Below the pieces are notes generated by a model. The model was not told where the DNA came from. It worked only from the letters and a program-made list of their open reading frames with translations, and searched no databases. Made by a program: the position numbers and the translations under genes. From positions 59,594,646 through 59,658,645 of the forward strand of contig OX246740.1 in NCBI GenBank assembly GCA_945910005.1: 64,000 bases of DNA. The letters run 5' to 3'. The stretch is from Isoperla grammatica (Eukaryota; Arthropoda; Insecta; Plecoptera; Perlodidae). Of the stretch, positions 11,637 to 24,000 are shown in pieces (the first letter of the stretch is position 1; the number at the start of each line of letters is the position of its first letter).

Positions 11637-14600
11637 CACACACGTGGTAGGTGAGCACACTGGGGCACGGGGGCTGGTGGTGTGGGGCTCTGTCTGGCTG
11701 GGGGCGACTAGCAGGCCAATCAGAGCCAGCCACGTGGCTACCTGCATCACACACACGTGGTAGGTGAGCACACTGGGGCACGGGGGCTGGTGGTGTGGGG
11801 CTGGCTGGGGGCACCTAGCAGGCCAATCAGAGCCAGCCACGTGGCTACCTGCATCACACACACGTGGTAGGTGAGCACACTGGGGCACGGAGACACCGGC
11901 GGGCTGGTAGTGTGGGGCTGGCTGGGGGCGACTAGAAGGCCAATCAGAGCCAGCCACGTGGCTACCTGCATCACACACACGTGGTAGGTGAGCACACTGG
12001 GGCACTGGGGCACGGGGGCTGGTGGTGTGGGGCTCTGTCTGGCTGGGGGCGACTAGCAGGCCAATCAGAGCCAGCCACGTGGCTACCTGCATCACACACG
12101 TGGTAGGTGAGCACACTGGGGCACGGGGGCTGGTGGTGTGGGGCTCTGTCTGGCTGGGGGCGACTAGCAGGCCAATCAGAGCCAGCCACGTGGCTACCTG
12201 CATCACACACACGCGGTAGGTGAGCACACTGGGGCACGGGGGCTGGTGGTGTGGGGCTCTGTCTGGCTGGGGGCGACTAGCAGGCCAATCAGAGCCAGCC
12301 ACGTGGCTACCTGCATCACACACACGTGGTAGGTGAGCACACTGGGGCACGGGGGCTGGTAGTGTGGGGCTCTGTCTGGCTGGGGGCGACTAGCAGGCCA
12401 ATCAGAGCCAGCCACGTGGCTACATGCATCACACACACGTGGTAGGTGAGCACACTGGGGCACGGGGGCACGAAGGCTGGTGGTGTGGGGCTCTGTCTGG
12501 CTGGGGGCGACTAGCAGGCCAATCAGAGCCAGCCACGTGGCTACCTGCATCACACACACGTGGTAGGTGAGCACACTGGGGCACGGGGGCTGGTGGTGTG
12601 GGGCTGGCTGGGGGCGACTAGCAGGCCAATCAGAGCCAGCCACGTGGCTACCTGCATCACACACGTGGTAGGTGAGCACACTGGGGCACGGGGGCTGGTG
12701 GTGTGGGGCTCTGTCTGGCTGGGGGCGACTAGCAGGCCAATCAGAGCCAGCCACGTGGCTACCTGCATCACACACACGCGGTAGGTGAGCACACTGGGGC
12801 ACGGGGGCTGGTGGTGTGGGGCTCTGTCTGGCTGGGGGCGACTAGCAGGCCAATCAGAGCCAGCCACGTGGCTACCTGCATCACACACACGTGGTAGGTG
12901 AGCACACTGGGGCACGGGGGCACGGGGGCTAGTGGTGTGGGGCTCTGTCTGGCTGGGGGCGACTAGCAGGCCAATCAGAGCCAGCCACGTGGCTACCTGC
13001 ATCACACACACGTGGTAGGTGAGCACACTGGGGCACGGGGGCTGGTGGTGTGGGGCTCTGTCTGGCTGGGGGCGACTAGCAGGCCAATCAGAGCCAGCCA
13101 CGTGGCTACCTGCATCACACACACGCGGTAGGTGAGCACACTGGGGCACTGGGGCACGGGGGCTGGTGGTGTGGGGCTCTGTCTGGCTGGGGGCGACTAG
13201 CAGGCCAATCAGAGCCAGCAACGTGGCTACCTGCATCACACACGTGGTAGGTGAGCACACTGGGGCACGGGGGCTGGTGATGTGGGGCTGGCTGGGGGCG
13301 ACTAGCAGGCCAATCAGAGCCAGCCACGTGGCTACCTGCATCACACACGTGGTAGGTGAGCACACTGGGGCACGGGGGCTGGTGGTGTGGGGCTCTGTCT
13401 GGCTGGGGGCGACTAGCAGGCCAATCAGAGCCAGCCACGTGGCTACCTGCATCACACACGTGGTAGGTGAGCACACTGGGGCACGGGGGCTGGTGGTGTG
13501 GGGCTCTGTCTGGCTGGGGGCGACTAGCAGGCCAATCAGAGCCAGCCACGTGGCTACCTGCATCACACACGTGGTAGGTGAGCACACTGGGGCACGGGGG
13601 CTGGTGATGTGGGGCTGGCTGGGGCGACTAGCAGGCCAATCTGAGCCAGCCACGTGGCTACCTGCATCACACACACGTGGTAGGTGAGCACACTGGGGCA
13701 CGGGGGCTGGTGGTGTGGGGCTCTGTCTGGCTGGGGGCGACTAGCAGGCCAATCAGAGCCAGCCACGTGGCTACCTGCATCACACACACGTGGTAGGTGA
13801 GCACACTGGGGCACGGGGGCTGGTGGTGTGGGGCTCTGTCTGGCTGGGGGCGTTTAGCAGGCCAAACAGAGCCAGCCACGTGGCTAACTGCATCACACAC
13901 ACGCGGTAGGTGAGCCACTGGGGCACGGGGGCTGGTGGTGTGGGGCTGGCTGGGGGCGACTAGCAGGCCAATCACAGCCAGCCACGTGGCTACCTGCATC
14001 ACACACACGTGGTAGGTGAGCACACTGGGGCACGGGGGCTGGTGGTGTGGGGCTCTGTCTGGCTGGGGGCGACTAGCAGGCCAATCAGAGCCAGCCACGT
14101 GGCTACCTGCATCACACACGTGGTAGGTGAGAACACTGGGGCACGGAGACACCGGCGGGCTGGTGGTGTGGGGCTCTGTCTGGCTGGGGGCGACTAGCAG
14201 GCCAATCAGAGCCAGCCACGTGGCTACCTGCATCACACACACGTGGTAGGTGAGCACACTGGGGCACGGGGGCACGGGGGCTGGTGGTGTGGGTCTGGCT
14301 GGGGGCGACTAGCAGGCCAATCAGAGCCAGCCACGTGGCTACCTGCATCACACACACGTGGTAGGTGAGCCACTGGGGCACGGGGGCTGGTGGTGTGGGG
14401 CTGGCTGGGGCGACTAGCAGGCCAATCAGAGCCAGCCACGTGGCTACCTGCATCACACACGTGGTAGGTGAGCACACTGGGGCACGGGGGCTGGTGGTGT
14501 GGGGCTCTGTCTGGCTGGGGGCGACTAGCAGGCCAATCAGAGCCAGCCACGTGGCTACCTGCATCACACACGTGGTAGGTGAGCACACTGAGGCACGGGG

Positions 14601-17600
14601 GCTGGTGGTGTTGGGCTCTGTCTGGCTGGGGGCGACTAGCAGGCCAATCAGAGCCAGCCACGTGGCTACCTGCATCACACACGTGGTAGGTGAGCACACT
14701 GGGGCACGGGGGCTGGTGGTGTGGGGCTCTGTCTGGCTGGGGGCGACTAGCAGGCCAATCAGAGCCAGCCACGTGGCTACCTGCATCACACACACGTGGT
14801 AGGTGAGCACACTGGGGCACGGGGGCTGGTGGTGTGGGGCTCTGTCTGGCTGGGGGCGACTAGCAGGCCAATCAGAGCCAGCCACGTGGCTACCTGCATC
14901 ACACACACGTGGTAGGTGAGCACACTGGGGCACGGGGGCTGGTGGTGTGGGGCTCTGTCTGGCTGGGGGCGACTAGCAGGCCAATCAGAGCCAGCCACGT
15001 GGCTACCTGCATCACACACACGCGGTAGGTGAGCACACTGGGGCACTGGGGCACGGGGGCTGGTGGTGTGGGGCGCTGTCTGGCTGGGGGCGACTAGCAG
15101 GCCAATCAGAGCCAGCCACGTGGCTACCTGCATCACACACACGTGGTAGGTGAGCACACTGGGGCACGGGGGCACGGGGGCTGGTGGTGTGGGGCTCTGT
15201 CTGGCTGGGGGCGACTAGCAGGCCAATCAGAGCCAGCCACGTGGCTACCTGCATCACACACACGCGGTAGGTGAGCACACTGGGGCACGGGGGCACGGGG
15301 GCTGGTGGTGTGGGTCTGGCTGGGGGCGACTAGCAGGCCAATCAGAGCCAGCCACGTGGCTACCTGCATCACACACACGCGGTAGGTGAGCACACTGGGG
15401 CACGGGGGCACGGGGGCTGGTGGTGTGGGTCTGGCTGGGGGCGACTAGCAGGCCAATCAGAGCCAGCCACGTGGCTACCTGCATCACACACACGTGGTAG
15501 GTGAGCACACTGGGGCTGGTGGTGTGGGGCTCTGTCTGGCTGGGGGCGACTAGCAGGCCAATCAGAGCCAGCCACGTGGCTACCTGCATCACACACACGT
15601 GGTAGGTGAGCACACTGGGGCACGGGGGCACGGGGGCTGGTGGTGTGGGGCTCTGTCTGGCTGGGGGCGACTAGCAGGCCAATCAGAGCCAGCCACGTGG
15701 CTACCTGCATCACACACACGTGGTAGGTGAGCACACTGGGGCACGGGGGCACGGGGGCTGGTGGTGTTGGGCTCTGTCTGGCTGGGGGCGACTAGCAGGC
15801 CAATCAGATACAGCCACGTGGCTACCTGCATCACACACACGTGGTAGGTGAGCACACTGGGGCACGGGGGCACGGGGGCTGGTGGTGTGGGGCTCTGTCT
15901 GGCTGGGGGCGACTAGCAGGCCAATCAGATACAGCCACGTGGCTACCTGCATCACACACACGTGGTAGGTGAGCACACTGGGGCACGGGGGCTGGTGGTG
16001 TGGGGCTGGCTGGGGGCGACTAGCAGGCCAATCAGAGCCAGCCACGTGGCTACCTGCATCACACACACGTGGTAGGTGAGCACACTGGGGCACGGGGGCT
16101 GGTGGTGTGGGGCTCTGTCTGGCTGGGGGCGACTAGCAGGCCAATCAGAGCCAGCCACGTGGCTACCTGCATCACACACACGCGGTAGGTGAGCACACTG
16201 GGGCACGGGGGCTGGTGGTGTGGGGCTCTGTCTGGCTGGGGGCGACTAGCAGGCCAATCAGAGCCAGCCACGTGGCTACCTGCATCACACACACGTGGTA
16301 GGTGAGCACACTGGGGCACGGGGGCTGGTGGTGTGGGGCTCTGTCTGGCTGGGGGCGACTAGCAGGCCAATCAGAGCCAGCCACGTGGCTACCTGCATCA
16401 CACACACGTGGTAGGTGAGCACACTGGGGCACGGGGGCTGGTGGTGTGGGGCTCTGTCTGGCTGGGGGCGTTTAGCAGGCCAATCAGAGCCAGCCACGTG
16501 GCTACCTGCATCACACACACGTGGTAGGTGAGCACACTGGGGCACGGGGGCACGGGGGCTGGTGGTGTGGGGCTCTGTCTGGCTGGGGGCGACTAGCAGG
16601 CCAATCAGAGCCAGCCACGTGGCTAACTGCATCACACACACGTGGTAGGTGAGCACACTGGGGCACGGGGGCTGGTGGTGTGGGGCTCTGTCTGGCTGGG
16701 GGCGACTAGCAGGCCAATCAGAGCCAGCCACGTGGCTACCTGCATCACACACACGTGGTAGGTGAGCACACTGGGGCACGGGGGCTGGTGGTGTGGGGCT
16801 CTGTCTGGCTGGGGGCGACTAGCAGGCCAATCAGAGCCAGCCACGTGGCTACCTGCATCACACACACGTGGTAGGTGAGCACACTGGGGCACGGGGGCTG
16901 GTGGTGTGGGGCTCTGTCTGGCTGGGGGCGTTTAGCAGGCCAATCAGAGCCAGCCACGTGGCTACCTGCATCACACACACGTGGTAGGTGAGCACACTGG
17001 GGCACGGGGGCACGGGGGCTGGTGGTGTGGGGCTCTGTCTGGCTGGGGGCGACTAGCAGGCCAAACAGAGCCAGCCACGTGGCTACCTGCATCACACACA
17101 CGTGGTAGGTGAGCACACTGGGGCACGGGGGCTGGTGGTGTGGGGCTCTGTCTGGCTGGGGGCGACTAGCAGGCCAATCAGAGCCAGCCACGTGGCTACC
17201 TGCATCACACACACGTGGTAGGTGAGCACACTGGGGCACGGGGGCTGGTGGTGTGGGGCTCTGTCTGGCTGGGGGCGACTAGCAGGCCAATCAGAGCCAG
17301 CCACGTGGCTACCTGCATCACACACACGTGGTAGGTGAGCACACTGGGGCACGGGGGCTGGTGGTGTGGGGCTGGCTGGGGGCGCCTAGCAGGCCAATCA
17401 GAGCCAGCCACGTGGCTACCTGCATCACACACACGTGGTAGGTGAGCACACTGGGGCACGGGGGCTGGTGGTGTGGGGCTCTGTCTGGCTGGGGGCGACT
17501 AGCAGGCCAATCAGAGCCAGCCACGTGGCTACCTGCATCACACACACGTGGTAGGTGAGCACACTGGGGCACGGGGGTGGGTGGTGTGGGGCTCTGTCTG

Positions 17601-19871
17601 GCTGGGGGCGACTAGCAGGCCAATCAGAGCCAGCCACGTGGCTACCTGCATCACACACGTGGTAGGTGAGCACACTGGGGCACGGGGGCTGGTGGTGTGG
17701 GGCTCTGTCTGGCTGGGGGCGACTAGCAGGCCAATCAGAGCCAGCCACGTGGCTACCTGCATCACACACACGTGGTAGGTGAGCACACTGGGGCACTGGG
17801 GCACGGGGGCTGGTGGTGTGGGGCTCTGTCTGGCTGGGGGCGACTAGCAGGCCAATCAGAGCCAGCCACGTGGCTACCTGCATCACACACACGTGGTAGG
17901 TGAGCACACTGGGGCACGGGGGCTGGTGGTGTGGGGCTCTGTCTGGCTGGGGCGACTAGCAGGCCAATCAGAGCCAGCCACGTGGCTACCTGCATCACAC
18001 ACACGTGGTAGGTGAGCACACTGGGGCACGGGGGCTGGTGGTGTGGGGCTCTGTCTGGCTGGGGGCGACTAGCAGGCCAATCAGAGCCAGCCACGTGGCT
18101 ACCTGCATCACACACACGTGGTAGGTGAGCACACTGCGGCACTGGGGCACGGGGGCTGGTGGTGTGGGGCTCTGTCTGGCTGGGGGCGACTAGCAGGCCA
18201 ATCAGAGCCAGCCACGTGGCTACCTGCATCACACACACGTGGTAGGTGAGCACACTGGGGCACGGGGGCTGGTGGTGTGGGGCTCTGTCTGGCTGGGGGC
18301 GACTAGCAGGCCAAACAGAGCCAGCCACGTGGCTACCTGCATCACACACACGTGGTAGGTGAGCACACTGGGGCACGGGGGCTGGTGGTGTGGGGCTCTG
18401 TCTGGCTGGGGGCGACTAGCAGGCCAATCAGAGCCAGCCACGTGGCTACCTGCATCACACACACGTGGTAGGTGAGCACACTGGGGCACTGGGGCACGGG
18501 GGCTGGTGGTGTGGGGCTCTGTCTGGCTGGGGGCGACTAGCAGGCCAATCAGAGCCAGCCACGTGGCTACCTGCATCACACACACGTGGTAGGTGAGCAC
18601 ACTGGGGCACTGGGGCACGGGGGCTGGTGGTGTGGGGCTCTGTCTGGCTGGGGGCGACTAGCAGGCCAATCAGAGCCAGCCACGTGGCTACCTGCATCAC
18701 ACACACGTGGTAGGTGAGCACACTGGGGCACGGGGGCTGGTGGTGTGGGGCTCTGTCTGGCTGGGGGCGACTAGCAGGCCAATCATAGCCAGCCACGTGG
18801 CTACCTGCATCACACACACGTGGTAGGTGAGCACACTGGGGCTGGTGGTGTGGGGCTCTGTCTGGCTGGGGGCGACTAGCAGGCCAAACAGAGCCAGCCA
18901 CGTGGCTACCTGCATCACACACACGTGGTAGGTGAGCACACTGGGGCACGGGGGCTGGTGGTGTGGGGCTGGCTGGGGGCGTTTAGCAGGCCAATCAGAG
19001 CCAGCCACGTGGCTACCTGCATCACACACACGTGGTAGGTGAGCACACTGGGGCATTGGGGCACGGGGGCTGGTGGTGTGGGGCTCTGTCTGGCTGGGGG
19101 CGACTAGCAGGCCAATCAGAGCCAGCCACGTGGCTACCTGCATCACACACACGTGGTAGGTGAGCACACTGGGGCACGGGGGCTGGTGGTGTGGGGCTCT
19201 GTCTGGCTGGGGGCGACTAGCAGGCCAATCAGAGCCAGCCACGTGGCTACCTGCATCACACACACGTGGTAGGTGAGCACACTGGGGCACGGGGGCTGGT
19301 GGTGTGGGGCTCTGTCTGGCTGGGGGCGACTAGCAGGCCAATCAGAGCCAGCCACGTGGCTACCTGCATCACACACACGTGGTAGGTGAGCACACTGGGG
19401 CACGGGGGCTGGTGGTGTGGGGCTGGCTGGGGGCGTTTAGCAGGCCAATCAGAGCCAGCCACGTGGCTACCTGCATCACACACACGTGGTAGGTGAGCAC
19501 ACTGGGGCACGGGGGCTGGTGGTGTGGGGCTCTGTCTGGCTGGGGGCGACTAGCAGGCCAATCAGAGCCAGCCACGTGGCTACCTGCATCACACACACGT
19601 GGTAGGTGAGCACACTGGGGCACGGGGGCTGGTGGTGTGGGGCTCTGTCTGGCTGGGGGCGACTAGCAGGCCAATCAGAGCCAGCCACGTGGCTACCTGC
19701 ATCACACACACGTGGTAGGTGAGCACACTGGGGCACGGGGGCTGGTGGTGTGGGGCTGGCTGGGGGCGACTAGCAGGCCAATCAGAGCCAGCCACGTGGC
19801 TACCTGCATCACACACACGTGGTAGGTGAGCACACTGGGGCACTGGGGCACGGGGGCTGGTGGTGTGGGGC
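11526..19871 (-). repeat. Array E: 105-121-bp minisatellite copying the start-codon and signal-peptide segment
   Basis: Roughly 70 units, mostly 113 or 121 bp. Differences come from a 6-bp indel (tctgtc), an 8-bp insertion in the gggcac stretch and a 2-bp CA indel. Each minus-strand unit holds an ATG followed by the codons for QVATWLALIGLLVAP and the Thr/Pro linker. The copy nearest the gene (ATG at 11636) continues in frame into the CBM2-like segment. On the plus strand each unit also has GGCCAATCAG (a CCAAT box) and two CACGTG E-boxes. Many variants change the encoded residue (V to N, L to Q, I to F), so the extra copies look unconstrained. A 460-bp block of four units is repeated at about 16.29-16.75 and 16.75-17.21 kb. 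Confidence 0.93.
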
Positions 19872-21017
19872 TTCAGTTATAAAAACTGATTTACAAAGAA
19901 GAACAGCAAATAGAACTAGGCTATGCAAACATTTAATAATAATGAAATCATAAATAGCAATAATAACAAAACAAAACAAACTACTCAACTATAAAAAAAT
20001 CAAAACTATTAAAATGAATTAAGAAATAACATAAAATAAAATCCAGTATATCCATATACAGTCTCTGTCTATTTTATTACAATTAACATTGTTGGTATGT
20101 ATTATTTAAGTAGGGGCTAAAATAGCCGTCAATTTCCAATGAATACCAGAAAAGAGAAACGCATACGCGCTCTTAAAACTTTGCAGGTCCGTTATTGATC
20201 CATGGTGAGACCGTTGAGTGTATTGTATAAAAATGAATTGAGATATAATAAAATAAAATAAAATCAAGTATCAAGCTGCGAGCAAGCGGTTACGAAGCAT
20301 TCAGCCTACTGTGCCTAATGCATCTACTAGAGTCTGTGGCCCAGTATATGAGCCTCTGATAGGCTTCTTAGTTGTTTCCACTATGGCTATGGCTCTGTTG
20401 CCATGGTGATACACTACACAGTCAATACATACGGTAAGACCTCATAAGACGTTTATACAAGCTAAGTGGGATTATTGGCAACACAAGATATCTTGGAATT
20501 GATCCAAGGACAGGTAAACCGCAACACAATGTAATCACAAGTTTATTACCCAAGGGTAAGTACAGTACACGACATGATATCTTGCACACATCCATCTATA
20601 ATGTAATCTATACGAGACCAAGTTGCTAATACAGTAGACAGTGTTGTGTGTAGTTGTGCATTATTGTTGTACTTATAAAGACTACACGAAATACATAAAT
20701 AGTACTAAATATTCTCACACATTGTAACTATACCACTGATACCCTTGTGCAATTACCGTTACTATATATATATGATTACATTTAATTTATACTACGTTAT
20801 ACCCATTCAACATTTCTTCATTTTCAAGCCATTAAAAATCTATATATAAACTTCATCTATTAAACCCTTGATAATGTATACATCATCTTCAACCATTAAA
20901 CACATGATAATGTATAATATACCATCACCTATAAATCACTTCATAATGTGTATCATTTGACATTTTGTCACCTGCCTTTGCTATTTATGAATTTGTCACC
21001 AGCTTATGTTTGTATTA
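19872..21017. other. AT-rich intergenic segment, nothing recognised
   Basis: Single-copy AT-rich DNA between array E and the 129-bp satellite. It lies upstream of the CBM2/Ig gene and could hold its promoter and any 5' non-coding exon, but I see no convincing core element. Confidence 0.5.
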
Positions 21018-24000
21018 AGTAACTAGCCTAGCCACCCAATAGTGTTATATGGGTTCCTAGAGAGGGTCTGTAAGTGATCACAAATACGAGTCCGTTTCGT
21101 TCTAGCTGCAATAGTTTAGGAGATATACATGAAGAACATCCCTAGAAGTAACTAGTCTAGCCACCCAATAGTGTTATATAGGTTCCTAGAGGGGGTCTGT
21201 AAGTGATCACAAATACGCGTCCGTTTCGTTCTAGCTGCAATAGTTTAGGAGATATACACGAAGAACATCCCCAGAAGTAACTAGTCTAGCCACCCAATAG
21301 TGTTATATGGGTTCCTAGAGAGGGTCTGTAAGTGATCACAAATACGCGTCCGTTTCGTTCTAGCAGCAATAGTTTAGGAGATATACATGAAGAACATCCC
21401 TAGAAGTAACTAGCCTAGCCACCCAATAGTGTTATATGGGTTCCTAGAGGGGGTCTGTAAGTGATCACAAATACGCGTCCGTTTCGTTCTAGCAGCAATA
21501 GTTTAGGAGATATACACGAAGAACATCCCTAGAAGTAACTAGCCTAGCCACCCAATAGTGTTATATGGGTTCCTAGAGAGGGTCTGTAAGTGATCACAAA
21601 TACGCGTCCGTTTCGTTCTAGCAGCAATAGTTTAGGAGATATACATGAAGAACATCCCTAGAAGTAACTAGCCTAGCCACCCAATAGTGTTATATGGGTT
21701 AATAGAAAGGGTCTGTAAGTGATCACAAATACGCGTCCGTTTCGTTCTAGCAGCAATAGTTTAGGAGATATACATGAAGAACATCCCTAGAAGTAACTAG
21801 CCTAGCCACCCAATAGTGTTATATGGGTTCCTAGAGAGGGTCTGTAAGTGATCACAAATACGCGTCCGTTTCGTTCTAGCTGCAATAGTTTAGGAGATAT
21901 ACATGAAGAACATCCCTAGAAGTAACTAGCCTAGCCACCCAATAGTGTTATATGGGTTCCTAGAGAGAGGCTGTAAGTGATCACAAATACGCGTCCGTTT
22001 CGTTCTAGCTGCAATAGTTTAGGAGATATACACGAAGAACATCCCTAGAAGTAACTAGCCTAGCCACCCAATAGTGTTATATGGGTTCCTAGAGAGAGGC
22101 TGTAAGTGATCACAAATACGCGTCCGTTTCGTTCTAGCTGCAATAGTTTAGGAGATATACACGAAGAACATCCCTAGAAGTAACTAGCCTAGCCACCCAA
22201 TAGTGTTATATGGGTTCCTAGAGGGGGTCTGTAAGTGATCACAAATACGCGTCCGTTTCGTTCTAGCTGCAATAGTTTAGGAGATATACACGAAGAACAT
22301 CCCTAGAAGTAACTAGCCTAGCCACCCAATAGTGTTATATGGGTTCCTAGAGAGGGTCTGTAAGTGATCACAAATACGCGTCCGTTTCGTTCTAGCAGCA
22401 ATAGTTTAGGAGATATACACGAAGAACATCCCTAGCAGTAACTAGCCTAGCCACCCAATAGTGTTATATGGGTTCCTAGAGAGGGTCTGTAAGTGATCAC
22501 AAATACGCGTCCGTTTCGTTCTAGCAGCAATAGTTTAGGAGATATACACGAAGAACATCCCTAGAAGTAACTAGCCTAGCCACCTAATAGTGTTATATGG
22601 GTTCCTAGAGGGGGTCTGTAAGTGATCACAAATACGCGTCCGTTTCGTTCTAGCAGCAATAGTTTAGGAGATATACACGAAGCACGATCCTAGAAGTAAC
22701 TAGCCTAGGAACCCAATAGTGTTATATAGGTTCCTAGAGAGGGTCTGTAAGTGATCACAAATACGCGTCCGTTTCGTTCTAGCAGCAATAGTATAGGAGA
22801 TATACACGAAAGACGACCCTAGAAGTAACTAGCCTAGCCACCCAATAGTGTTATATGGGTTCCTAGAGAGGGTCTGTAAGTGATCACAAATACGCTTCCG
22901 TTTCGTTCTAGCTGCAATAGTTTAGGAGATATACATGAAGAACATCCCTAGAAGTAACTAGCCTAGCCACCCAATAGTGTTATATGGGTTCCTAGAGAGG
23001 GTCTGTAAGTGACCACAAATACGCGTCCGTTTCGTTCTAGCTGCAATAGTTTAGGAGATATACACGAAGAACATCCCTAGAAGTAACTAGCCTAGCCACC
23101 CAATAGTGTTATATGGGTTCCTAGAGAGGGTCTGTAAGTGATCACAAATACGCGTCCGTTTCGTTCTAGCAGCAATAGTTTAGGAGATATACACGAAGCA
23201 CGATCCTAGAAGTAACTAGCCTAGCCACCCAATAGCGTTATATGGGTTCCTAGAGAGGGTCTGTAAGTGATCACAAATACGCGTCCGTTTCGTTCTAGCA
23301 GCAATAGTTTAGGAGATATACACGAAGAACATCCCTAGAAGTAACTAGCCTAGCCACCCAATAGTGTTATATGGGTTCCTAGAGAGGGTCTGTAAGTGAT
23401 CACAAATACGCGTCCGTTTCGTTCTAGCTGCAATAGTTTAGGAGATATACACGAAGAACATCCCTAGAAGTAACTAGCCTAGCCACCCAATAGTGTTATA
23501 TGGGTTCCTAGAGAGGGTCTGTAAGTGATCACAAATACGCGTCCGTTTCGTTCTAGCTGCAATAGTTTAGGAGATATACACGAAGAACATCCCTAGAAGT
23601 AACTAGCCTAGCCACCCAATAGTGTTATATGGGTTCCTAGAGAGGGTCTGTAAGTGATCACAAATACGCGTCCGTTTCGTTCTAGCAGCAATAGTTTAGG
23701 AGATATACACGAAGAACATCCCTAGCAGTAACTAGCCTAGCCACCCAATAGTGTTATATGGGTTCCTAGAGGGGGTCTGTAAGTGATCACAAATACGCGT
23801 CCGTTTCGTTCTACCAGCAATAGTTTAGGAGATATACACGAAGAACATCCCTAGAAGTAACTAGCCTAGCCACCTAATAGTGTTATATGGGTTCCTAGAG
23901 GGGGTCTGTAAGTGATCACAAATACGCGTCCGTTTCGTTCTAGCAGCAATAGTTTAGGAGATATACACGAAGCACGATCCTAGAAGTAACTAGCCTAGGA

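Noticed and set aside
11367..19843. Many minus and plus strand frames of 60-380 residues across array E
   Set aside because: They are period-driven. Only the last part, 11636-11403, continues into unique coding sequence with a proper donor.
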